NCBI RefSeq assembly: GCF_012971745.1
Contig: NZ_CP048834.1
Coordinates: 2,046,001 to 2,110,000 of the forward strand
Origin: Starkeya sp. ORNL1
Lineage (GTDB): Bacteria; Pseudomonadota; Alphaproteobacteria; Rhizobiales; Xanthobacteraceae
Direction: 5' to 3'
DNA: 64,000 nt
Under the pieces are notes generated by a model. That model saw only the letters and a list, made by a program, of their open reading frames with translations. It searched no databases and was not told where the DNA came from. Position numbers and translations under genes: made by a program. Numbering within the stretch: the first letter of the stretch is position 1; each line of letters opens with the position of its first letter. Of this stretch, positions 1 to 7,970 are shown piece by piece.

Positions 1-198
1 GAAGTCGGACTGCACATAGGCGGCGACCAGCGCCGCGAAGGCGAGGCTGACAAAGCCGAAGCCGGCCACCGCCAGCATCGGGCCGGTGCGCATCAGCGCG
101 GTATCGTTGGTGCGCGCGCCCCAGATCGGCAGCGCGGTCTGCAGGATCGCCATGACGAGGGCGAGCACGAGGGCGTAATGGCCGGTCTCGGGGATCAT
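1..198 (-). CDS. ccmF: Cytochrome c maturation protein CcmF (5' end only)
   Basis: This is the first 66 residues of a membrane protein that continues beyond the window edge. It begins MIPETGHYALVLALVMAI, the usual CcmF N-terminus, followed by hydrophobic segments at about residues 8-25 and 41-62. CcmF is the heme lyase subunit of the System I cytochrome c biogenesis machinery in the inner membrane; it takes heme from CcmE and attaches it to apocytochromes. It is the third gene after ccmI and ccmE on the same strand, the order of the cycHJKL operon. A family A repeat sits between it and ccmE. The active-site histidines and WWD motif lie outside the window. Confidence 0.9.
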   Translation of the reverse strand, partial: MIPETGHYALVLALVMAILQTALPIWGARTNDTALMRTGPMLAVAGFGFVSLAFAALVAAYVQSDF

Positions 199-235
199 GC
201 GGCGCTCCCGGAAAGGGGTGTTGCGCGGGGGTGGG

Positions 236-335
236 CATCCTTCGAGGCCGCTGCGCGGCACCTCAGGATGAGGTCGCTATTGAAAAGAACCACCTCATCC
301 TGAGGTGCCCGCGCTCTGCGCGGGCCTCGAAGGAT
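236..335. repeat. Dispersed palindromic repeat, family A, copy 1
   Basis: Canonical family A unit: a left half CATCCTTCGAGG...CCTCAGGATGAGG, a short variable A/T-richer spacer, and a right half CCTCATCCTGAGG...CCTCGAAGGATG that is its inverse, about 100 bp in all. Each half can itself fold, because the sequence between the conserved blocks is a small inverted repeat that differs between copies. This copy lies inside the ccm operon, between ccmE and ccmF. Confidence 0.9.
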
Positions 336-358
336 GTTCGCAAGGCCAGGAAGCGTCA

Positions 359-805
359 TCATTGCGCGCCCTCCCCTTCCTTCCAGTGGCCGGACTTCTT
401 CAGCGCGTCGGCGACTTCCTTGGGCATGTATTTCTCGTCGTGCTTGGCGAGCACGCTGTCGGCCTGGAAGCTGCCGTCCGGCAGCAGCACGCCCTCGGTC
501 ACCACGCCCTGCCCCTCGCGGAACAGGTCCGGCAGCAGGCCGATATAGGCGACCGTGACATCGGCGGGTCCGTCGGTGACGGTGAAGCGCACATGGGCGT
601 TGTCGGTCTTCACCACGCTGCCGTCCTTCACCAGCCCGCCGAGCCGCAGCCGCGTTCCGGGCGCGGGATGCTGGGCGGCGATGTCGCTCGGCGAGCGGAA
701 GAACACGATGGTGTCGGTCAGCGCATAGAGCACCAGCCCGGCGGCAAGGCCGAGCACGCCGAGCGCGGAGGAGATGAGGACGAGCCGGCGGCCCTTGCGG
801 GTCAT
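359..805 (-). CDS. ccmE: Periplasmic heme chaperone CcmE
   Basis: A 148-residue protein with a single N-terminal membrane anchor (about residues 8-28) and the OB-fold domain of CcmE. CcmE binds heme covalently in the periplasm and hands it to CcmF. The heme-binding histidine is visible in [12 protein letters not shown], the family's HDENY-like motif near residue 122. The length is normal for the family. The ATG start follows the charged MTRKGRR leader that begins most alphaproteobacterial CcmE proteins. It lies downstream of ccmI, with a family C repeat in the gap, and upstream of ccmF. Confidence 0.95.
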   Translation of the reverse strand: MTRKGRRLVLISSALGVLGLAAGLVLYALTDTIVFFRSPSDIAAQHPAPGTRLRLGGLVKDGSVVKTDNAHVRFTVTDGPADVTVAYIGLLPDLFREGQGVVTEGVLLPDGSFQADSVLAKHDEKYMPKEVADALKKSGHWKEGEGAQ

Positions 806-830
806 GATGCATGTCCCCGCAATAACACCC

Positions 831-918
831 CCTCATCCCCGGACTTGATCCGGGGATCCAGGGGACCAGAAGCCGCGCCCTGCTTTCTGGATCCCCGGGT
901 CAAGCCCGGGGATGAGGG
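831..918. repeat. Dispersed palindromic repeat, family C, copy 1
   Basis: Family C unit: CTCATCCCCGGACTTGATCC with GGGGATCC, a central segment, then GGATCCCCGGGTCAAG with CCCGGGGATGAGGG. The two ends are inverted copies and each end is itself a palindrome around CTTGA/TCAAG. It lies between ccmI and ccmE, so a polycistronic ccm transcript must pass through it. Confidence 0.85.
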
Positions 919-949
919 CAGACTAATTGAGTGGGGAAGAAACATGATC

Positions 950-2053
950 TCAGCTCCCCAGTCCGAGTTGGCGGGTCAGCTCGTCGATGCGGGCGAGCGC
1001 GGCGCTGTCCTGCGCGAACTGCTTGCGCGCGTCGCCGGCGGCGGCCTTCGCCTTCTCGCCCTCGCCGAGCACGCTCCAGGCGCGCACCAGCCGCAGCCAT
1101 TCGTCGATGCCGCCGCCCTGCTGGGCGAGCCGGCTGGCGAGGCCGTCGACCATGGAGCGCACCATGGCGGCGCGATCCGCCTCGCTCATGTTCTGCGCGG
1201 CGGCGACCTCGGACGGATTCGGACCGGAGGCCGGCTTCACCCGCGCGAGCGCCTCCTGCACGGTCGGCAGCCACGGCGCGCCTGGCGGCGCGTCGGCGGC
1301 GAGCTTGCCCCAGATGGCGGCGGCTTCGTCCTTGCGGCCGTCCTGCTCGGCGGCGAGGCCGAGATAATAGCGCGCCCGCACCGCCATCGGGTCAAGCGCC
1401 ACCGCCCTGTCGAACGCCGCCTTGGCGGCGGCGGTGACGACGCCGCCATTCGCCGCCACCAGCGCCTCGCCGAGCCCGCCCTCGCGGGCCGCACTGTCGC
1501 CGAGCAGGCGGATGGCGTTGGACCAGGCGCGCGCAGCATCGTCATAGCGGCCGGAACGGAAATAGACCGGCGCGATCACCTCATGGCCGCGGCCGTCGTC
1601 CGGATTGGCTTCGAGATGGGCCTCGACCTTGCGCACCAGGATGGCGACATCGGCCTCGCCGGGCTGCGCATCGAGCCGCGCGGCCAGCGGCTGGCCCTCA
1701 TAGGTCGGGGAGCCGAGGTTCAGATAGAGCGCGCCGGCAAGGAGCGGCACGCCGATGAGCGCCAGCACCGCGGCAGCGCGGCGGCGGGTGTCGCTGGGAT
1801 GGGTAGCTTCGCCGCTGCGCTCGGCGGCGCGCAGCATGCGGCGGGCGACCTCGGTGCGGGCGGCATCGCCCTCGCTGGTGCCGATCAGGCCGCTCGCGCG
1901 GTCGCGCTCGATCTCGGCCAGCTGGTCGCGATAGACTGCGAGGTCGGCCTCGGCATCGCCGGCGAGGCGATCCTCCCGCTGCACACGCAGCGGCCAGAGC
2001 ACCGCCAGAATGGCGGCGCCGGTCATCAGGGCGAAGGCGGTCCAGAGCAACAT
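950..2053 (-). CDS. ccmI: Cytochrome c maturation protein CcmI
   Basis: A 367-residue protein with two N-terminal membrane segments (about residues 1-20 and 92-110) flanking a cytoplasmic coiled region, followed by a periplasmic TPR-like domain. This is the CcmI/CycH layout. CcmI binds apocytochrome c and delivers it to the CcmF/CcmH heme lyase. The conserved segment near residues 35-60 (DLAVYRDQLAEIERDRASG) is typical of the family. It is the first gene of the ccmI-ccmE-ccmF operon. The ATG at 2053 has no good in-frame alternative upstream. Confidence 0.92.
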   Translation of the reverse strand: MLLWTAFALMTGAAILAVLWPLRVQREDRLAGDAEADLAVYRDQLAEIERDRASGLIGTSEGDAARTEVARRMLRAAERSGEATHPSDTRRRAAAVLALIGVPLLAGALYLNLGSPTYEGQPLAARLDAQPGEADVAILVRKVEAHLEANPDDGRGHEVIAPVYFRSGRYDDAARAWSNAIRLLGDSAAREGGLGEALVAANGGVVTAAAKAAFDRAVALDPMAVRARYYLGLAAEQDGRKDEAAAIWGKLAADAPPGAPWLPTVQEALARVKPASGPNPSEVAAAQNMSEADRAAMVRSMVDGLASRLAQQGGGIDEWLRLVRAWSVLGEGEKAKAAAGDARKQFAQDSAALARIDELTRQLGLGS

Positions 2054-2210
2054 TAGGTTTCCTCTAATGCGCTGACCTATCCTACGGTTTGATCTACGCC
2101 AATGCGCCAGAGCCGCGCAAAGCGGCGCATGGGCTCACAGTGCCGCGAGTGGCGGCGCCCCTGCGTCAGCCCGCCGCGCGTGCGGCGGGCGGTTTTTGCC
2201 GTGGTCGGCC

Positions 2211-2681
2211 TCAGCCGGCGACCGGCGACCAGGTGCCGTCCGGGTTGCGGCAGGCGGTGCCGCGGGCGGTCTGCGGCTGGCCCTGGATATAGATGGTGTG
2301 GGTGTATTCGCGGCAACGCGGCGAGGGGCCGCGCGCATAGGCCGGGCCGGCGACGATGGTGCCGTAATTGCCGCTGTCGCCGCGCCAGCTGACCGGTGCG
2401 CCCGGCCCGCCATATTCCAGCGCCTGAAGCTCGGCGTCGCGGGCCCGGCGCTGGTCTTCCTGGTCCAGCGCATTGCCGATGGTGCCGCCGATCAGGCCGC
2501 CGACCAGCGCGCCCACCGCGGCGCCGCCGACGCTGCGGCCGGTGACGGCGCCGATGATGCCGCCCGCCACCGCGCCGGTGGCCGCGCCGCCCGTGGCCTT
2601 CGGCCCGAGCCCGCCATCGCTGGTGCACCCGGCGAGGGTGACGCCGACGAGACCGACGGCAACGAGGTGATACGCGCGCAT
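2211..2681 (-). CDS. Glycine-zipper outer-membrane lipoprotein
   Basis: A 156-residue predicted lipoprotein. The start at 2681 gives a short signal peptide, MRAYHLVAVGLVGVTLAGC, ending in the lipobox LAGC. Glycine-zipper (2TM) segments follow at about residues 30-70, with repeated GGAATGAVAGG and VGALVGGLIGG patterns, as in 17-kDa surface antigen/SlyB-like proteins. The C-terminal half contains a CREYTHTIYIQGQPQ-type region also found in that family. It is probably anchored in the outer membrane; the precise role is unknown. A longer upstream reading lacks a usable signal peptide and was not used. Confidence 0.75.
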   Translation of the reverse strand: MRAYHLVAVGLVGVTLAGCTSDGGLGPKATGGAATGAVAGGIIGAVTGRSVGGAAVGALVGGLIGGTIGNALDQEDQRRARDAELQALEYGGPGAPVSWRGDSGNYGTIVAGPAYARGPSPRCREYTHTIYIQGQPQTARGTACRNPDGTWSPVAG

Positions 2682-2825
2682 GGATAGGCCCCTTCCCCGA
2701 GACGAAACAGCAGCTTGATTGATGTGCCGGCACAAAGCGTGAGGAATGGGGCGAAACCTAGGCCCGTTGGGGCATGTTCCCAGGGGTGTGGCGCATGGGG
2801 AACAAGGTCGTTTTCAAGAGCGACG

Positions 2826-2980
2826 TCATCCTGAGGTGCGAGCGCAGCGAGCCTCGAAGGATGATGAAGCAGATGGCGCTCTTCCCCTCTCCAGCTTGCG
2901 GGGGGAAGGGGGCAGGAAACCGGCCATCGGGGGCGGGCATCCTTCGAGGCTCGGGCTTTGCCCGAGCACCTCAGGATGAC
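2826..2980. repeat. Family A repeat halves in inverted order (copy 2)
   Basis: Two family A halves occur here in the opposite order to the canonical unit. A right half (CATCCTGAGG...CGAAGGATG, 2826-2863) comes first and a left half (CATCCTTCGAGG...CAGGATGAC, 2938-2980) comes second. They are separated by about 74 bp that carries a CCCCTCTCC/GGGGGAAGGGG hairpin related to the repeat at 6074. Confidence 0.8.
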
Positions 2981-2999
2981 GTAGTCCAGATTGGATGGC

Positions 3000-4439
3000 T
3001 CACGCCGCCGGCAGGCGGACGATGCAGCGCAGGCCTTCGAAGGGCGAGGTGGCGAGCGTGAAGCGGCCGCCATAGAGCCCGACCAATTCAGCGACGATGG
3101 AGAGACCGAGGCCGGAGCCCGGCTTGGTCTCGTCGAGCCGCTTGCCGCGCTGCAACGCCTCGGCGCGCTGCTGCTCGGTGAGGCCCGGGCCGTCATCGTC
3201 GATGATGATCTCGAAGAAGCCGCGGTCGCCGACGCCGCCGCCCGGCAGCGCGGTGACGGTGATCTCCACCAGCGAAAGCGCCCATTTGCAGGCATTGTCG
3301 ACGAGGTTGCCCAATATCTCCTCGAGATCCTGCCGCTCGCCGCGGAAGCGCAGCCCCTCGGCGATCTCGGTCTCCACGTCGATGCCCTTGACCCGATAGA
3401 CCTTGGCCATGGTGCGGGCCAGCGCCTCGACGATCGGCCCCACCTCCTCCACCGAGGTGACGACCGAGGCGCGCGCCGCCATGCGGGCGCGCTCCAGATG
3501 GTGCGCCACCTGGCTCTTCATGATGTCGGCCTGCTCGCGCACCTTGGTGGACAGCGGCTCCTCGCTCTTGGCCGCCTCGTTCTGCAGCACCGCGATCGGC
3601 GTCTTCAGCGCGTGGGCGAGATTGCCGACATGCATGCGCGCTCGCTCGACGATCTCGCGATTGGCCTCGATCAGCCCGTTCACCTCGACGACCAGTGGCG
3701 CGATCTCCTCCGGGAAGGCGCCGTCGATCTTGTCGGCCATGCCGGCGCGCACCGCGGCGAGCCCGGCGCGCATGCGCTTCAGGGGGCGCAGGCCGAAGCG
3801 CACCTGGAACAGCAGTGTGGCGAGAAAGGCCAGCGCCAGCGCGGCGAAAGTGGTGAGGAGCGCGGTGTCGAAGCCGCTCACCTCGTCGTCGATCTCGGCG
3901 GCATCGGCGGCCACCGAGACGATGTAGCGGCCATCCTCGCCGAGATCGACGAGGCGCTCGATCATGCGCAGCCGCTGGTCGGCCGGGCCCTGCACATAGC
4001 CGTCGCGCAGCCCGCCGAAATCCGACGGCGTGCCCTGGTCGACGAGCAGCGGCAGGTTGCCCTCGGGCAGCGAGCGCGCGGTCTTGTACTGGCGCGCCGG
4101 GCCGTCGATGCGGGTGATCTGCCAGTACCAGCCGGAAAGCGGGAAATTGAACACCGGATCGCCCAGCGTCGCCGGCTCCGGCATGGCGCCGGCCGTGGAA
4201 TTGGCGACATCGGCGACGATGGTCTTCAGATACACGTCGAGCCGCCGGTCGAAGGCGCGCTCCACCGCCTCGCGATAGACCGAGGACAGCACGAAGCCGG
4301 TGACCAGCAGCACCACGGCGATGACCACGGTGGCCGAGACGAACAGCCGGACCGCGAGCGAGCCGGCGTGCAACCAGGCCGGCCCTCGCGCGAATACGGA
4401 CCGGTTGTCGATCGCAGCCATGGTCAGGCGCTCGTTCAA
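3000..4439 (-). CDS. PhoQ-like sensor histidine kinase
   Basis: A 479-residue membrane sensor kinase. Transmembrane segments at about residues 29-52 and 193-215 bracket a periplasmic sensor domain. A HAMP-like linker and the H box NLAHALKTPIAVL follow, with His276 as the likely phosphorylated residue, then the N box ILGNLVDNACKW and G boxes DDDGPGL and GSGLGLSI. It is the partner of the response regulator just upstream. The TTG start at 4439 overlaps that gene's stop codon by 4 bases; an ATG at 4421 is the alternative. The signal sensed is not evident. Confidence 0.88.
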   Translation of the reverse strand: MNERLTMAAIDNRSVFARGPAWLHAGSLAVRLFVSATVVIAVVLLVTGFVLSSVYREAVERAFDRRLDVYLKTIVADVANSTAGAMPEPATLGDPVFNFPLSGWYWQITRIDGPARQYKTARSLPEGNLPLLVDQGTPSDFGGLRDGYVQGPADQRLRMIERLVDLGEDGRYIVSVAADAAEIDDEVSGFDTALLTTFAALALAFLATLLFQVRFGLRPLKRMRAGLAAVRAGMADKIDGAFPEEIAPLVVEVNGLIEANREIVERARMHVGNLAHALKTPIAVLQNEAAKSEEPLSTKVREQADIMKSQVAHHLERARMAARASVVTSVEEVGPIVEALARTMAKVYRVKGIDVETEIAEGLRFRGERQDLEEILGNLVDNACKWALSLVEITVTALPGGGVGDRGFFEIIIDDDGPGLTEQQRAEALQRGKRLDETKPGSGLGLSIVAELVGLYGGRFTLATSPFEGLRCIVRLPAA

Positions 4440-5104
4440 CGTCCGTCCGGCGCCACCAGCAGATAGCCGAGCCCGCGCACCGTCTGGATCACGTCAATGT
4501 CGAGCTTCTTGCGCAGGCGCCCGACGAACACCTCGATGGTGTTGGAATCGCGGTCGAAATCCTGGTCGTAGAGATGCTCGACCAGTTCGGTGCGCGACAC
4601 CACGCGGCCGGTATGGTGCATGAGGTAGGCGAGCAGGCGGTACTCGTGCGAGGTGAGCTTCACCGGGCGCCCGTCCACGGTGACGCGGCCGGAGCGGGTG
4701 TCGAGCGCGACCGGGCCGCAGGACAGTTCGCTCGCCGCATGGCCGGTGGCGCGGCGGAGCAGCGCGCGCACCCGGGCCAGCACCTCCTCCATGTGGAAGG
4801 GCTTGGCGACATAATCGTCGGCGCCGGCATCGAAGCCCTGCACCTTGTCGCTCCAGCGGTCGCGCGCGGTGAGGATCAGCACCGGCATCTTCTTGCCCTC
4901 GCGGCGCCAGCTCTCCAGCACCGAGAGCCCGTCCATCTTCGGCAGGCCGATATCGAGCACCACGGCGTCGTACGGTTCGTTCTCGCCGAGATAATGGCCT
5001 TCCTCGCCATCATGGGCGCGGTCGACCGCATAGCCCGCATCGGTCAGCGCTTCGAAGATCTGGCGGTTGAGATCGGGATCGTCCTCGACGACGAGCAGAC
5101 GCAC
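4436..5104 (-). CDS. OmpR/PhoP-family response regulator
   Basis: A 222-residue two-domain regulator. The receiver domain spans about residues 1-115, with acidic residues in VEDDPD, the phosphoacceptor Asp51 in VVLDIGLPKMDG, and the KPF lysine near 102. The C-terminal winged-helix DNA-binding domain (about 125-220) contains LTSHEYRLLAYLMHH and the recognition-helix region SNTIEVFVGRLRKKL. It is cotranscribed with, and overlaps by 4 bases, the sensor kinase gene downstream. Resemblance is closest to PhoP/QseB-type regulators, but targets cannot be read from the sequence. Confidence 0.9.
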   Translation of the reverse strand: MRLLVVEDDPDLNRQIFEALTDAGYAVDRAHDGEEGHYLGENEPYDAVVLDIGLPKMDGLSVLESWRREGKKMPVLILTARDRWSDKVQGFDAGADDYVAKPFHMEEVLARVRALLRRATGHAASELSCGPVALDTRSGRVTVDGRPVKLTSHEYRLLAYLMHHTGRVVSRTELVEHLYDQDFDRDSNTIEVFVGRLRKKLDIDVIQTVRGLGYLLVAPDGR

Positions 5105-5235
5105 GGCTTTGCCCCCAAAACGTGAACCGTCCTGCTCTTACAGCAAGCGGCAGCCGGGGAGAATGCCATTGCCGGGCGGTTCTGTCAGGTGGCGAGGTTT
5201 TGCAGAGGGTTGGAAGTGGGGATGCGCGGCTTGAG

Positions 5236-5333
5236 CATCCTTCGAGGCTCGCTCCGCTCGCACCTCAGGATGACGTGGTTCCTTAAAACCCGACGTCATC
5301 CTGAGGTGTCGCCGCAGGCGACCTCGAAGGATG
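5236..5333. repeat. Dispersed palindromic repeat, family A, copy 3
   Basis: Canonical order. The inner stem of the left half is GCTCGCTCCGCTCGC and that of the right half is TCGCCGCAGGCGA, so the two halves differ internally while the outer blocks are conserved. It lies between the response regulator and the small membrane-protein gene. Confidence 0.9.
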
Positions 5334-5349
5334 TTCACGCAGGACGACC

Positions 5350-5649
5350 TCACGCCCCCTCCGCCGCCTTGGTCTCCCGCGTGTGCAGCCAGGTCACGGT
5401 GAGATACGCCCCCACCCAGGAGCCGATCGCGGCGAAGGCGACATAGATCCATTCCTGGGTGTAGCTGATCACCGCGAAGGCCGAGAGCAGGTACCAGCCG
5501 GCACTCCAGTTCGCCGCCGGCACCCGCTTGCGGGCGACGATGGCGGCGTTGAACAGCACATAGACGGTGTCGGTCGCCGCGGTGGAGACGAACACCGCCA
5601 ACGCGAGCAGCGGATCGAGATGGGGGATGGTGATGGCGGCGAGGTTCAC
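5350..5649 (-). CDS. Small conserved multi-pass membrane protein, function unknown
   Basis: A 99-residue protein when started at the GTG at 5649 (VNLAAITIPHLDPLLALAVF...). I prefer this start because the first helix begins at once and the longer upstream reading is low-complexity and basic. Three hydrophobic segments fall at about residues 12-32, 48-65 and 70-90. The sequence resembles conserved hypothetical membrane proteins I recall from Bradyrhizobium-type genomes, but I cannot assign a function. Flanked by a family A repeat downstream and the GANTC-rich intergenic region upstream. Confidence 0.65.
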   Translation of the reverse strand: MNLAAITIPHLDPLLALAVFVSTAATDTVYVLFNAAIVARKRVPAANWSAGWYLLSAFAVISYTQEWIYVAFAAIGSWVGAYLTVTWLHTRETKAAEGA

Positions 5650-5743
5650 GACGGGCGCTCCGGGGCCGGCGCGCGAGGAGCCGCGCGCCATCGCGCCGAC
5701 GCTCCTAGGTTGCGACGCGCCTGGCAAGCGGGTGCGGCGCGAT

Positions 5744-6016
5744 GACTCGTGCGCCCGGCCTTGCCGGCGAGTCCGGCGGCGGCTATGTGACTGACGGGTG
5801 ACGAACTGGGTAATGGTTAATTAACCTGACCGCGTTACCTTCTCATTATTCGATTCAGCGCCCTCGTAATTCGAGTCAGCGTCCTCATAATTTGAATCAG
5901 GTTCGGCTCACTATTGAGAAGCCGATTCAATAAGCCGGCTTCCAGCTTCACAAATCGATTCAAGCAGCGTTAATAAGCTACTTTAACGCAGCGTAAATTC
6001 CCGCGTGTTGGGAATC
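5744..6016. promoter_or_regulatory. Cluster of GANTC (CcrM methylation) sites in a gene-free, A/T-rich stretch
   Basis: Eight GANTC sites occur in 273 bp: 5744, 5769, 5852, 5873, 5894, 5924, 5957 and 6012. The first of the central group are spaced exactly 21 bp apart (5852, 5873, 5894), inside a degenerate 21-bp direct repeat of the form TAATTCGAnTCAGCGnCCTC. The region from 5810 to 6050 is clearly richer in A/T than its surroundings and also holds TTAATTAACC and an inverted repeat CGTTAA...TTAACG. No gene lies in it. GANTC is the target of the alphaproteobacterial cell-cycle methyltransferase CcrM; a regulatory role here is inference. Confidence 0.6.
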
Positions 6017-6073
6017 GCTTAGCCGGCGTTGCTGAAGTTAAGCCGTAAGGTTACTCACCCGGAGACGGTGCAA

Positions 6074-6180
6074 CTCCCTCTCCCCGTCGGGGAGAGGGTT
6101 GGGGTGAGGGGTCTTCTTCGCTCCCAGAGGTGCCCTCTCACCGACCCGCTTCGCGGGCACCTCTCCCCCACGGGGAGAGG
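6074..6180. repeat. Composite palindromic repeat (CTCTCCCC...GGGGAGAGG type)
   Basis: CCCTCTCCCCGTCGGGGAGA opens the element and CACCTCTCCCCCACGGGGAG closes it, with a further internal stem GACCCGCTTCGCGGG. The whole segment is a compound inverted repeat of about 107 bp lying just before the protease gene. A related fragment is seen near 2881-2913. Confidence 0.75.
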
Positions 6181-6269
6181 AAAGCCGCGCCTGGTGAGCC
6201 CCCCACATTGACGCCGCGCGCCCTCCCCGCCAGAACTCGGCACAGGACAACTTGGCTCAGAACCAACCC

Positions 6270-6992
6270 ATGCGCGCTTTGCTCACCGCTGCCCTGCTGC
6301 TGCTCGCCAGCCCGGCGCTTGCCATTGTCGGCGGCCAGCCGGCGGGCGGCGCGCTCACCGGCCAGGCGGCGTTGATCGTCTCGACGCGGGGCGCCTCCTG
6401 CACCGGGGTGGTATTGGCGCGCGACGTACTGCTTACCGCCGCGCATTGCGTGCAGCCGGCGGCGGATTATGCCGCGGTGGTATTCGAGGCCGCCGGGCCG
6501 CGCCTTCTCAAGGCGACGCGGGTGGTGCTGCATCCGCGCTTCGATCCGAACTCGTTCGAGACCCGCCGGCCGACACCGGACCTGGCCCTCATCAAGCTCG
6601 GCGAGCCGCTGCCCGATCGCTTCGGACCGGCCGACCTTTCCGCCGATCCCGCGCTGCCGCCGCAGCGCTCGCAATTCCTGATCGCCGGTTTCGGCGTGAT
6701 CCGCGACGGCGACGGCAAATCCGCCGGCACGCTGCGCACCGTAAGCCTGCCGAGCATCGGCACCACCGGCGGCATCATGGTGCGCCTGTCGAATGGCGAG
6801 GCCGCCGGCGGCTGCACCGGCGACAGCGGCGGCCCGGTGCTGGCGGACGGCGTGGTGGTCGGCATCATCGGCTGGTCGACCGCCTCGGGCGGCAAGCGCG
6901 GCTGCGGCGGCGTGACCGGGGCAACGCTGGTCGGCCCGCAGCGCGCCTGGATCGACGCGACGGCCCGCGCGATGGGCGCGAGCGTGCAGTAG
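6270..6992 (+). CDS. Secreted trypsin-fold (S1) serine protease
   Basis: A 240-residue protein from the ATG at 6270; an upstream TTG at 6252 only adds residues before the signal peptide. MRALLTAALLLLASPALA is a signal peptide, and the predicted mature protein begins IVGGQP, the N-terminus of an activated chymotrypsin-fold enzyme. The catalytic triad is His59 (LTAAHC), Asp104 (PDLALIKL) and Ser186 (GCTGDSGGPV). The residue six before the serine is glycine, not the Asp189 of trypsin, so Arg/Lys specificity is unlikely. It probably acts in the periplasm or outside the cell. No inhibitor or secretion gene is adjacent. Confidence 0.85.
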   Translation: MRALLTAALLLLASPALAIVGGQPAGGALTGQAALIVSTRGASCTGVVLARDVLLTAAHCVQPAADYAAVVFEAAGPRLLKATRVVLHPRFDPNSFETRRPTPDLALIKLGEPLPDRFGPADLSADPALPPQRSQFLIAGFGVIRDGDGKSAGTLRTVSLPSIGTTGGIMVRLSNGEAAGGCTGDSGGPVLADGVVVGIIGWSTASGGKRGCGGVTGATLVGPQRAWIDATARAMGASVQ

Positions 6993-7039
6993 CCTTCTCC
7001 CTTTCCGCGATCGTCATCCCGGACTCCCTTCCCGCCAAC

Positions 7040-7141
7040 GTCATCCCGGACGGCCGCAGGCCGATCCGGGATCGCAAGAAGGTGTTGCGCAGGACTTCCT
7101 ACGATCCCGGCTCTCCGGCTGCGCCTCCGGCCGGGATGACG
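7040..7141. repeat. Dispersed palindromic repeat, family B, copy 1
   Basis: Family B unit: GTCATCCCGGACGGCCGCAG...GATCCGGGATCG, a spacer AAGAAGGTGTTGCGCAGGAC, then CGATCCCGG...CCGGGATGAC. The ends are inverted copies (GTCATCCCGG / CCGGGATGAC) and each half has its own internal hairpin. It lies between the protease and the next gene. A truncated extra end is present at 7014-7023. Confidence 0.85.
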
Positions 7142-7180
7142 ACCGCGTCAATCGCACTCGCCTGGCAAGGCGGTCGCACT

Positions 7181-7657
7181 ATGATGCCGTTCCCTCGCCC
7201 GGTGCCCTTCGCCATGCCGCGCGCCCGCCTCATCGCCGTCGGCGCCCTTCATGTCGACACGCCCGATCTCGCTCTGGCGCTGGCGCACGTCGAATCCTTT
7301 GCGGCAGAGGCCGGCTTCGAATGCAGCCGGCTGCGTGCCGAGCCCTATCCGAAGCTCGGCCCGCATGCGCGGGTGACGCTCTACTGGCGACTGCCAGAGG
7401 GCATGCACGCGGACGACACGGTATCCACCGCGCTCGATGAGTTCTGCGCGAACGTCGCCGGGCCGAAGCATGTGGCTCACCGCACCTTCTTCGACCATTC
7501 CGGCGTCGCGCCCGGCGCGCCGGGCATTCATGACGAGCGCATCCTCGACGCACGAACGGCGCCTTTCGCGCGGAGCGAATTCCTGTGGCTCCATATCGAG
7601 ATCAACACCTGCCCGGTTGCGCAGGCGGATTTACGGGTGTGGGCTCTGGAGAGTTGA
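7181..7657 (+). CDS. Hypothetical protein
   Basis: A 158-residue soluble protein from the ATG at 7181; ATGs at 7184 and 7214 are alternatives. I do not recognise the family. It has no signal peptide or membrane segment. Noticeable features are a histidine- and aspartate-containing stretch AHRTFFDHSGVAPGAPGIHD in the middle and a C-terminal strand-like segment EFLWLHIEINTCP. Codon use matches the surrounding genes. It follows a family B repeat and converges on the two small zinc-ribbon genes. Confidence 0.55.
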   Translation: MMPFPRPVPFAMPRARLIAVGALHVDTPDLALALAHVESFAAEAGFECSRLRAEPYPKLGPHARVTLYWRLPEGMHADDTVSTALDEFCANVAGPKHVAHRTFFDHSGVAPGAPGIHDERILDARTAPFARSEFLWLHIEINTCPVAQADLRVWALES

Positions 7658-7679
7658 TCGGCCATTGACGAAGTGGCCT

Positions 7680-7964
7680 TCAAAGTCCCAAGCGCCGTCT
7701 CAGCACCGACAGCAACGTTGTCTTCTCCTCGGCCTCGACCGTACCGACGATCAGTTGCCAGCGGGGCGCGCCGAATATCGCATTATTGTGCCGATGATCG
7801 TCTTTACCCGGCAATGGATGCCCCTTGATCGACGCCACTTCCGTAGAGCAGACCGGACACCGGTAGATGCCCGAATAGCGCGTGATCGCCCCAGCCCGAT
7901 AAATCTTATCGAACCGCGGCGACGAACTGGGCGTCAGGAATTCGTCGTCTGTATAGCTAGCCAT
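7680..7964 (-). CDS. Small zinc-ribbon protein, paralogue 1
   Basis: A 94-residue protein with the motif SGIYRCPVCSTEVASIKGHPLPGKDDHRH followed by RWQLIV. The CPVC pair plus the downstream histidines suggest a small metal-binding domain. Such short proteins occur across proteobacteria without a known role, as far as I recall. It lies 6 bp after the stop of a clear paralogue (7971-8321) on the same strand, so the two are probably cotranscribed tandem duplicates. Confidence 0.7.
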   Translation of the reverse strand: MASYTDDEFLTPSSSPRFDKIYRAGAITRYSGIYRCPVCSTEVASIKGHPLPGKDDHRHNNAIFGAPRWQLIVGTVEAEEKTTLLSVLRRRLGL

Positions 7965-7970
7965 TGTCCA

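Noticed and set aside
236..335. Family A repeats as intrinsic terminators
   Set aside because: The hairpins are not followed by T-runs on either strand, and two copies lie inside apparent operons.
5744..6016. A/T-rich GANTC cluster as the chromosomal origin or a plasmid iteron origin
   Set aside because: No DnaA-box cluster, dnaA, hemE, parAB or rep gene is nearby; the 21-bp repeats are too degenerate for iterons.
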